From Streptomyces silvae (GTDB lineage: Bacteria; Actinomycetota; Actinomycetes; Streptomycetales; Streptomycetaceae): a stretch of DNA of 46,219 nt. The notes under the pieces were generated by a model. The model saw only the letters and a program-made list of their open reading frames with translations. It had not been told where the DNA came from and did not search any database. Location of the stretch: NCBI RefSeq assembly GCF_016745505.1, contig NZ_JAERUC010000079.1:1-46219 (forward strand), in the 5' to 3' direction. This document shows, piece after piece, positions 40,171-46,219 of this stretch (position 1 is the stretch's first letter; the number at the start of each line of letters is the position of its first letter). The position numbers were made by a program, and so were the translations under genes.

Positions 40171-41526
40171 CTACGGTGTCGCGATGCCCGCCACCCGCAG
40201 CGCGTGGACCACGTCCCACTCCCGCGCCGCCGACACCTCGCGTGCCGCGGCGAGCAGCCGGGGGACGAGGTGGCGCGGCTCGCCCTCGGCGACGCGCGCC
40301 GCGTCCTGCGGGGTCCGTACGCGGACGAACGCACCCAGCAGGGCACGGGCCTCCGGCTCCAGCCCGGCCAGTTCGAGGGCCACCACGGCCTCGGCGATCT
40401 CACCGGCGGGCCGGACCACCCCCTGCCGGAGCAGCTGCCCGCAGTCGTCGGCGTGCCCGGCGACGGCCAGCGCCCCCGCGGCGGCGGCCAGCCCGGCGGG
40501 CGGCAGGGAGGACACCTCCCAGAGCAGGGTCGCCCAGTCGGCGTCCAGGCCCGCCCCGTGCAGGGTGACGGCGAGCACCGGCAGGTGTCCGGCGGGCCAG
40601 GCGGCGGCCTCGCAGAGCAGGGCGTGCGCCTCGCCGCTGCGGCCCTCCGCGCGCAGCCGTACGAGCTGTGCGACGGCGTCCTCGGCGGCCCGGCGTGCGG
40701 CGGGGTCGGGCTCCGCGTTCCGGGCCGGGCCCGGTCCCGTCTCGGCGGGGGCGCCGCTGAAGCGTGCCCCACGCGGGGCGGGGGCGGCGGGCGCGGGGGC
40801 GGGCAGCTCGGGGATCTGCGAGGTGACCGGCCCGGGCTCCGTCTCGTCCTCGAGGTCCAGCCCGGCGAAGCGCGCCCCGCGTGGCTTCCCGCGCTTCTTC
40901 GCCGGGGCGGGCGCCGCCTCCGGGCCGAGCGCGCCGGAGTGCGCCCCCTGGGCGCCGGGCCCCGGGACCGTGGGTACGCCACCCCGGTCCGGTGCGCCCG
41001 GGTCCTCCTGACCACGGAACCAGCTGTCCGGCACGGTCCTCTCCACGGCCGCCAGCCGGTTACGGAGCTCGGCGCAGCGCGCCGTGGCACGGGCGTGGTC
41101 GTCGCGCGCCCAGGCCAGCGCCTCACCCTCCCCGTCCCGCGCGGCCGCGCCGTCCGCCCCGGCCGCCCGCATCCTCCGGGCCGCGTACGCCTGCTCCCCG
41201 AGCATCACGCCGAGCCGGTCGACCAGGGCCTGCCGGCCGCCGGGGCGCCGGTCGTACGCGGCGGCCGACGCGGCGCACAGGGCGGCGGCCCGTACGGACT
41301 CCTGCGCGGCGAACGCCGTGCCGCGCACCGCCGCGAGGTCCTGGAGCAGTGACTCGACCACGTCCCAGGGCGGGACCTCCAAGCCGTCGAAGCAGGCGCG
41401 CATCCCCTCGGGGTCGCGTGCGCGGAAGACCCCGTACCAGCCCTGCCCGGGATCGAGCAGGTCGGCCAGTTCTCGTAGGTACTGTGCGAACGCCCTTACT
41501 TCCACCGCATGCTGATGCACTGTCAC
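40171..41526 (-). CDS. Conserved hypothetical protein (Streptomyces, often misnamed UL36-like)
   Basis: 451 residues. The N-terminal 130 residues are helical (AVEVRAFAQYLRELADLLDPGQGWYGVFRARDPEGMRACFDGLEVPPWDVVESLLQDL), followed by a long helix, a Pro/Ala/Gly-rich linker with two GARF repeats, and a C-terminal Ala/Leu-rich helical-repeat region (LAVTLHGAGLDADWATLLWEVSSLPPAGLAAAAGAL). GTG 41526 is chosen with GAGGG 5 nt upstream. No signal or membrane segment. Related proteins are widespread in Streptomyces and their function is unknown. Confidence 0.75.
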   Translation of the reverse strand: MTVHQHAVEVRAFAQYLRELADLLDPGQGWYGVFRARDPEGMRACFDGLEVPPWDVVESLLQDLAAVRGTAFAAQESVRAAALCAASAAAYDRRPGGRQALVDRLGVMLGEQAYAARRMRAAGADGAAARDGEGEALAWARDDHARATARCAELRNRLAAVERTVPDSWFRGQEDPGAPDRGGVPTVPGPGAQGAHSGALGPEAAPAPAKKRGKPRGARFAGLDLEDETEPGPVTSQIPELPAPAPAAPAPRGARFSGAPAETGPGPARNAEPDPAARRAAEDAVAQLVRLRAEGRSGEAHALLCEAAAWPAGHLPVLAVTLHGAGLDADWATLLWEVSSLPPAGLAAAAGALAVAGHADDCGQLLRQGVVRPAGEIAEAVVALELAGLEPEARALLGAFVRVRTPQDAARVAEGEPRHLVPRLLAAAREVSAAREWDVVHALRVAGIATP

Positions 41527-41658
41527 CGTCGCCCTCACCGGTCGCCCGGGCTGGAACATTCCAGTCCGCCGGGCATTCGACCGCAGGCGTGTTACGGGTG
41601 GACTACGCGCGCTTTTCCGGCACGGTGCGTCCGGAGCGCGGCGGCGTCGGCGCGCCCC

Positions 41659-42039
41659 TCAGAGGGTGACGGCGATCCCCGTGTGGGGGCGCTTGCCGAG
41701 CCGTACGACCATGGCGGGCCAGTCCAGGAGCCAGAACTTCCAGGTGTACTTGCGGGCCAGCACCTTGCGGACCACCGCGGTCCCGTCCGCGTCGAGCAGC
41801 CGCGCGGTGCCCTCCGCGCTCGGCGCGCCCTCGGCGATCCGCCCCCGGACGTCGCAGACGGTGACCCGCACACGGCTGTCCTTGCGCAGCCTCCTGACCT
41901 TCCAGGAGTCGGACCGGGTCCAGACGTAGAGCACGCCGCCGTCCGCCGCGGCCCAGACGGGCGTGGCGACGGGGGTGCCGTTCTTCCGGTACGTGGTCAG
42001 GCTGACGTATTCACTGCGGGCGAAGTCCTGGAGAGTCAC
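41659..42039 (-). CDS. PPOX class F420/FMN-dependent oxidoreductase
   Basis: 126 residues of the pyridoxamine-phosphate-oxidase-like split barrel: LQDFARSEYVSLTTYRKNGTPVATPVWAAADGGVLYVWT, then SWKVRRLRKDSRVRVTVCDVRGR, and the RKYTWKFWLLDWPAMVVRLGKR tail. This is the actinobacterial PPOX class F420-dependent group acting on small redox substrates. GTG 42039 starts the fold. It is 19 nt after the XRE gene stop in the same direction, so it is probably co-transcribed. Confidence 0.88.
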   Translation of the reverse strand: MTLQDFARSEYVSLTTYRKNGTPVATPVWAAADGGVLYVWTRSDSWKVRRLRKDSRVRVTVCDVRGRIAEGAPSAEGTARLLDADGTAVVRKVLARKYTWKFWLLDWPAMVVRLGKRPHTGIAVTL

Positions 42040-42058
42040 GGCCGTGACCCTACTCGGC

Positions 42059-42358
42059 CTACGCCGTGAGGGGCAGCACCCCCGGTTCCGGCAGTGACCC
42101 GGGGACCGGGGCGGGCGCCGGGGCGCAGTGCGTGAGCAGTTCGTCCATGGACAGCCCGAGGGCTCCCGCCAGGGCCGCGACGGTGAAGAAGGCGGGGGTG
42201 GGGGCCCGGCCCGTCTCGATCTTGCGGAGCGTCTCGGCCGAGATTCCGGCGCTCGCCGCGACCGCGACCATGCTGCGTCCGCCGCGCGCCTCACGCAGCA
42301 CTTCGCCGAGCCGCTCGCCGCGGCGGCGCTCTTCGGGGGTCAGTGGGTTCCGTACCAT
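42059..42358 (-). CDS. XRE family helix-turn-helix regulator
   Basis: 99 residues. The HTH is RLGEVLREARGGRSMVAVAASAGISAETLRKIETGRAPTPAFFTVAALAGALGLSMDELL, a canonical Cro/CI-type domain; the Pro-rich tail is short. It is divergent from a methionine aminopeptidase gene, with a perfect 19-bp palindrome 12 bp before its start, which it probably binds. Confidence 0.92.
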   Translation of the reverse strand: MVRNPLTPEERRRGERLGEVLREARGGRSMVAVAASAGISAETLRKIETGRAPTPAFFTVAALAGALGLSMDELLTHCAPAPAPVPGSLPEPGVLPLTA

Positions 42359-42370
42359 GCCGTCATTCTA

Positions 42371-42389
42371 ATACCGGTTCAACCGGTAT
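42371..42389. promoter_or_regulatory. XRE operator palindrome
   Basis: ATACCGGTTCAACCGGTAT: perfect 9-bp arms about a central C. It lies between the XRE start (42358) and the aminopeptidase start (42400), 10 bp before the latter, so binding would block its promoter or ribosome site. Confidence 0.85.
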
Positions 42390-42399
42390 AGTAATTGGC

Positions 42400-43167
42400 A
42401 TGGTGCAACTCAAGACAGATTCATCCATCGAGGCGATGCGCGAGACGGGGCGGGTCGTGGCTCAGCTGCTCACCGCCGTGAGGGAGGCCGCCGCGGTCGG
42501 CGTGTCCCTCCTGGAGCTCGACGAGGTGGCGCGCGGGGTCCTGCGCGACGCGGGGGCCGGATCGCCCTTCCTCAACTATCGGCCGCATTTCGCCCCCACC
42601 CCCTTCCCCGCCGTGATCTGCGCGTCCGTCAACGACGCGATCGTGCACGGCATCCCGACCGCCTACCGGCTCCGCGACGGCGACCTGGTGAGCATCGACG
42701 CGGGCGCGATCCTGGACGGCTGGGCCGGCGACTCGGCAATCAGCTTCATCGTCGGCCGGGCCCGCCCCGCGGACACCCGGCTGGTCGACACGGCGTACGC
42801 CGCCCTGGACGCGGGCATCGCGGCGGCGGTCGTGGGCAACCGGATCGGCGACATCGCCCACGCCATCGGCACGGTCTGCCGGGGCGCCGGGTACGGCATC
42901 CCGGAGGGGTTCGGCGGCCACGGCATCGGCAGGCAGATGCACGAGGACCCGGGAGTCCCGAACGAGGGGCGCCCGGGCCGGGGCATGCCGCTGCGGCACG
43001 GTCTGGTGCTGGCCATCGAACCGATGCTGATCGCGGGCGGCGGCGACGTGTTCCACCCGGACCGGGACGGCTGGACCCTCCGTACGGACGACGGCAGCCG
43101 GGCGGCCCACGCCGAACACACGGTGGCCATCACGGACAGCGGCCCCCGGATCCTGACCGCGCTCTGA
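42400..43167 (+). CDS. map: Type I methionine aminopeptidase (XRE-linked second copy type)
   Basis: 255 residues, a complete single-domain MAP that removes N-terminal Met. Metal and catalytic residues: His83 in IVHGIP, Asp100 in SIDAGAILDGWAGDSA, Asp111, His174 in FGGHGIGRQMHEDPGVPN, Glu207 in LAIEPML, and the last Glu in AEHTVAI. ATG 42400 is close behind a palindromic operator and lacks a strong SD, so the transcript may be leaderless or nearly so. A MAP under its own XRE repressor, away from ribosomal protein genes, is not the housekeeping arrangement. Confidence 0.93.
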   Translation: MVQLKTDSSIEAMRETGRVVAQLLTAVREAAAVGVSLLELDEVARGVLRDAGAGSPFLNYRPHFAPTPFPAVICASVNDAIVHGIPTAYRLRDGDLVSIDAGAILDGWAGDSAISFIVGRARPADTRLVDTAYAALDAGIAAAVVGNRIGDIAHAIGTVCRGAGYGIPEGFGGHGIGRQMHEDPGVPNEGRPGRGMPLRHGLVLAIEPMLIAGGGDVFHPDRDGWTLRTDDGSRAAHAEHTVAITDSGPRILTAL

Positions 43168-43200
43168 CCGGGCGCCGCCCCACGGGACGGCCGGAGCGGC

Positions 43201-43887
43201 TCAGCCCTGGCCGACGAACTTCCGGGCCAGGGCCTCACCTTCGGTGACGGCCGCTCCGGCGCTCTCGATGGGCGTCACCTCGGAGTTCTTGAACAGGATG
43301 TACGTGACGCCGGACGCGGTCCCGCCGGTCCTCGGGTCGGGGTCGATGCCGAGCGCGACCGCGGCGGCGTACGACGCCTCCCCGATGATCCCGGTGGGGC
43401 CGGTGTCCCCCACGACGGCGTAGCGGACCTTGCCGTCGTGGATCACGGCGGCCACCCCGCCGCCGCGGATCCCCGACTTCCGGTAGTCCCAGAGCGGCCC
43501 GGGGCCCGGCACGACGACGTACGGCAGACGGGCGGAGTCCAGGGGCTTGCCGGCCGATGTCCGGAACGCCGTCTGCGCCTGGAAGGACGGGTCGGTCCTG
43601 CTGTTGCAGGCCTTGGTGATCCGGCCGTCGCAGTCGATGTCCATGTCCGCCTCCCAGAACACGGCTCCCTCCGTCCCGCACACGGGCACCTTCGCCGGGC
43701 CTCCTTGGTCCGTCCGGTACTTCCCGGTGGAGATCCGGTCGCAGGTCTTCACCTTGGCCAGCAGCTCGGCGGCGCTCACCGGGTCCTTCCCGGTTCCGCC
43801 GGTGTCGTCGGCCGCGGCGGGCAGGGCCGTCGCGGCGAGCAGAGCGGCACAGGAGACGACGGCGAGGGTGTGCATGCGCGTACGCAC
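43201..43887 (-). CDS. Secreted chitosanase-like protein (GH75)
   Basis: 228 residues. The signal peptide is MRTRMHTLAVVSCAALLAATALPAAADD. The mature part has FWEADMDIDCDGRITKACNSRTDPSFQAQTAF and VVGDTGPTGIIGEASYAAAVALGID, which match GH75 (fungal-type) chitosanases; the Asp in DIDCDG and Glu in IGEAS are the expected catalytic region. It would hydrolyse chitosan outside the cell. The start is GTG 43887; ATG 43875 is an alternative. Convergent with map. Confidence 0.88.
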   Translation of the reverse strand: MRTRMHTLAVVSCAALLAATALPAAADDTGGTGKDPVSAAELLAKVKTCDRISTGKYRTDQGGPAKVPVCGTEGAVFWEADMDIDCDGRITKACNSRTDPSFQAQTAFRTSAGKPLDSARLPYVVVPGPGPLWDYRKSGIRGGGVAAVIHDGKVRYAVVGDTGPTGIIGEASYAAAVALGIDPDPRTGGTASGVTYILFKNSEVTPIESAGAAVTEGEALARKFVGQG

Positions 43888-43971
43888 CGTGGGGGACGCC
43901 TTTCACTGGACGTGAAGGACCCGGTGGCCCTTCCTGACCCGGGCGGCCGGGGCACCCCTGCCGCCCGTCAC

Positions 43972-44020
43972 GGCCCCGGGGCCGGCACACCGCGCTCAGC
44001 CGCGTGCCGGCCCCGGGGCC
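43972..44020 (-). terminator. 17-bp perfect hairpin after gamma-glutamyltransferase gene
   Basis: GGCCCCGGGGCCGGCAC (43972-43988) and GTGCCGGCCCCGGGGCC (44004-44020), 15-nt loop, 19 bp beyond the stop codon. A very stable terminator. Confidence 0.8.
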
Positions 44021-44039
44021 CACTGCTGCCGCCGACCGG

Positions 44040-45845
44040 TCAGGAACGCCCGCTCGGCTGCACCACCATGGCCGAGCCGCCGCCCCGCCGCACCTTTTCG
44101 GCGGCCGCGAGCCAGCGCCCGTCCGGGAGCCGCTGGACGCCGGTGGCCGCCCCGATCTCGGGGTTCGCCTTGAACACGTGCCCGAGTGCCTCCAGCTCGC
44201 CGCGGACCGGGCTGTCCCACAGTCCGGGCTCGATCTCCGTCGTGGCCGCGTTCCGCTGGCTGGCGCGCGGCTCGGCGATCGCGTCGACCAGCGGCAGTCC
44301 CCGGTCCAGGTGGCCGATGAGCGACTGCAGGACGGTGGTGATGATCGTGGCACCGCCGGGCGACCCGAGGGCCAGCACGGGCTTCCCGTGCTCCAGCACG
44401 ATGGTCGGCGAGATCGACGAGCGCGGGCGCTTGGACGGCCCGGGCAGATTCGGGTCGTGCACCGCCGGGGAGGCCGGCGCGAACGAGAAGTCGGTCAGCT
44501 CGTTGTTGAGCAGGAAGCCCCGCCCCGGCACGGTGATCCCGCTGCCGCCGGTCTGCTCGATCGTCAGGGTGTACGCGACGACGTTGCCCCACTTGTCGGC
44601 GGTCGTCAGGTGCGTCGTGTTCTCCCCCTCGTACGTCGTCGGGGCCGCCTTCCCCCCGGTGGCGCAGCGGGTGGGGTGGCGCGGGTCGCCCGGTGCGAGC
44701 GGGCTGGTGAGAACCGCGTCGTCCTTGATCAGGCACTCGCGCGAGTCGGCGAAGCGCTGGCTGAGCAGCTCACGCGTGGGCACGTCCTCGAAGGCGGGGT
44801 CACCGACCCAGCGGCCCCGGTCGGCGAACGCGATCCTGCTCGCCTCGATGAGGCGGTGCAGGTACTGCGTCTCGCTCGCCTTCGAAAGGTCCGTCGACTC
44901 CAGGATGTTGAGGGCCTCGCCCACGCTGGTGCCCCCCGACGAGGACGGCGCGATGCCGTACACGTCGAGGCCTCGGTAGCCGGTCTTCGTCGGGGCCTGG
45001 CGCAGCGCGCGGTACGCCTTCAGGTCGGCGGTGGTCAGGTCTCCCGGACGTACCGTGCGCGTCGCCTCCGGGTCCACGGGGGGCTTCCGTACGGTCGACA
45101 CGATGTCCCGGGCCAGGCTGCCCCGGTACAGCTCGTCGACGCCCTTGCGCCCCAGGGTCCGGTACGTACGGGCGAGGTCGGGGTTCTTGAGCACCGAGCC
45201 GGTCGCCGGCGGCTTCCCGCCGGGCAGGAAGAGTTCGGCGGTCGCGGGGAAGTCGGCGAACCGCGCCTGGTTGGCGGCGGTCTGGGAGCGGAAGGTCTCG
45301 TCCACGACGAAGCCGTCGCGGGCCAGCCGCTCGGCCGGCTCCAGCAGCCGCCCGAGCGGTTTGGTCCCCCAGGCGTCCAGCGCCTTCTCCCAGGTGGCGG
45401 GGGTGCCGGGGGTGCCCACGCCGAGTCCGCTGGTGACGGCGTCCTCGAAGGGGATCGGCTTCCCGTTCTCCAGGAAGAGCGAGGAGTCCGCGCTGCGGGG
45501 GGCGGTCTCGCGGCCGTCGACGGTTTCCACCCGGCCCGTCCTGGCGTCGTAGTGGACGAAGTACCCGCCGCCCCCGATGCCCGCCGAGTAGGGCTCGGTG
45601 ACACCGAGCGCGGCGGCGGTGGCGACGGCGGCGTCAACGGCGTTGCCGCCCTTGCGGAGTACCTCGATGCCGGCCGCCGAGGCGTCCGCGTCGACGCTCG
45701 ACACCGCTCCCCCGTACCCCACCGCCACCGGCGACTTGGGAGGCGGGACGGGTGGCGCCGAGGCCGCGGGCGTCGCGGCACCGAGCGTCCCGATGACGGC
45801 GATCACGATTGAGAACGACACATTCCGGCTGACGGAATGACGCAT
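44040..45845 (-). CDS. ggt: Gamma-glutamyltransferase
   Basis: 601-residue secreted proenzyme that cleaves and transfers gamma-glutamyl groups. Signal peptide: RHSVSRNVSFSIVIAVIGTLGAATPAASA. Large-subunit motifs: GGNAVDAAVATAAALGVTEPYSAGIGGGGYFVHYDARTG. Autoprocessing occurs at Thr in GENTTHLTTADKWGN, giving the small subunit with its N-terminal catalytic Thr; SPGGATIITTVLQ near the end is typical. ATG 45845 has GGAGGT upstream. The length fits the family. Preceded by an NlpC/P60 gene in the same direction. Confidence 0.95.
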   Translation of the reverse strand: MRHSVSRNVSFSIVIAVIGTLGAATPAASAPPVPPPKSPVAVGYGGAVSSVDADASAAGIEVLRKGGNAVDAAVATAAALGVTEPYSAGIGGGGYFVHYDARTGRVETVDGRETAPRSADSSLFLENGKPIPFEDAVTSGLGVGTPGTPATWEKALDAWGTKPLGRLLEPAERLARDGFVVDETFRSQTAANQARFADFPATAELFLPGGKPPATGSVLKNPDLARTYRTLGRKGVDELYRGSLARDIVSTVRKPPVDPEATRTVRPGDLTTADLKAYRALRQAPTKTGYRGLDVYGIAPSSSGGTSVGEALNILESTDLSKASETQYLHRLIEASRIAFADRGRWVGDPAFEDVPTRELLSQRFADSRECLIKDDAVLTSPLAPGDPRHPTRCATGGKAAPTTYEGENTTHLTTADKWGNVVAYTLTIEQTGGSGITVPGRGFLLNNELTDFSFAPASPAVHDPNLPGPSKRPRSSISPTIVLEHGKPVLALGSPGGATIITTVLQSLIGHLDRGLPLVDAIAEPRASQRNAATTEIEPGLWDSPVRGELEALGHVFKANPEIGAATGVQRLPDGRWLAAAEKVRRGGGSAMVVQPSGRS

Positions 45846-45959
45846 CCGTACCTCCAGTGCAGGATCGTCCGCGCAGGGTAACGCCGCATCACCCGTACCG
45901 TCAGGACCGCCTCGGCCGGCGTCGGCATCCGTGCACCCGTCCCGCACACGCGGCCTCGG

Positions 45960-46219
45960 TCAGATGCGTACCGCGGCCTGGAAGCTGCCGATGGTGCTCA
46001 TCGATTCGTAGCGGACGTTCGTGCCCGGGTACGGGGCGTGCAGCACGGTGTTGTTGCCCGCGTAGAGCCCCACGTGCGTGGTGTTGCTGAAGAAGACCAG
46101 GTCGCCCGGCTTCAACTGGCTGCGCGCGATGCGGGTGCCCTGGTTGATCTGGGTGTAGGTGGTGCGGGTGATCTGGGCACCGGCCTGGGCGTACGCCCAC
46201 TGGGTCAGACCCGAGCAGT
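45960..46219 (-). CDS. NlpC/P60 cell-wall endopeptidase, C-terminal part (5' end outside window)
   Basis: The last 86 residues of an NlpC/P60 domain. The catalytic Cys lies at the very edge in CSGLTQWAYAQAG, the catalytic His in THVGLYAGNNTVLHAP, and LKPGDLVFFSN is the linking strand. Such secreted enzymes cut peptidoglycan stem peptides at D-Glu-gamma-mDAP bonds. The N-terminal part (signal and coiled-coil in many Streptomyces members) is not in the window. Confidence 0.92.
   Translation of the reverse strand, partial: CSGLTQWAYAQAGAQITRTTYTQINQGTRIARSQLKPGDLVFFSNTTHVGLYAGNNTVLHAPYPGTNVRYESMSTIGSFQAAVRI

Noticed and set aside
40204..41352. Plus-strand open frames opposite the conserved hypothetical gene
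   Set aside because: Low-complexity Gly/Arg/Pro translation and no SD; shadow of the minus-strand gene.
1..46219. tRNA, rRNA or integrase/att sites
   Set aside because: Looked for tRNA-like cloverleafs, rRNA sequence and integrase motifs; none recognised by eye, though a dedicated search could still find a diverged site.

Overview
The window reads as Streptomyces-type actinobacterial chromosome. GC is very high, GTG starts and ATGA/GTGA stop-start overlaps are common, and there are AfsR/SARP-type regulator remains, an LAXTG (class E sortase) anchor signal and an F420/PPOX-type protein. No rRNA, tRNA, CRISPR array or intact transposon was seen.

Region 1 (1-13753) is a biosynthetic locus with two divergent arms. 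The minus arm encodes a large KS-AT polyketide synthase that closely resembles PfaA of omega-3 polyunsaturated fatty acid synthases (cut by the window edge), a free-standing thioesterase, a discrete acyl carrier protein and a COG2907-like FAD oxidoreductase. The plus arm encodes a small alpha/beta-barrel protein, a 14-helix MFS exporter, two nearly identical 18-residue peptides that each have a strong ribosome binding site, a SagB-type flavin oxidoreductase, two JmjC/cupin (ROX-like) oxygenases and a second MFS transporter. A perfect palindrome lies between the arms, and the peptide genes are surrounded by three perfect hairpins. I read this as a candidate new ribosomal peptide (RiPP) system, possibly joined to a Pfa-type lipid. 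This is the most interesting part of the window.

Region 2 (13833-20800) is a decayed border. It holds a broken oligopeptide-ABC ATPase, a sortase-anchored alpha/beta hydrolase, a non-heme chloroperoxidase-like hydrolase, a broken SARP regulator abutting the tail of an FAD monooxygenase, and several small proteins.

Region 3 (20796-31991) is a series of regulator/enzyme pairs, most with a visible palindromic operator: TetR/alcohol dehydrogenase, AraC, cupin/SGNH hydrolase (frame-broken by an 8-bp tandem repeat), ArsR-like/MFS with a His-rich repeat tail, SDR/TetR, FKBP, MerR/GNAT, MerR and a VOC protein.

Region 4 (32098-35775) is a reductive pyrimidine catabolism operon: beta-ureidopropionase, class III aminotransferase and dihydropyrimidinase. 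Region 5 (35834-38694) is a tightly overlapping operon of a 60-residue peptide, two unrecognised proteins and a class C beta-lactamase-like serine hydrolase; it may be a second small-peptide system.

Region 6 (38960-46219) holds an aldo/keto reductase with a damaged 3' end running into six 28-bp tandem repeats, a conserved hypothetical protein, a PPOX protein, an XRE regulator divergent from a methionine aminopeptidase over a perfect palindrome, a secreted GH75 chitosanase-like protein, gamma-glutamyltransferase and the end of an NlpC/P60 peptidase.
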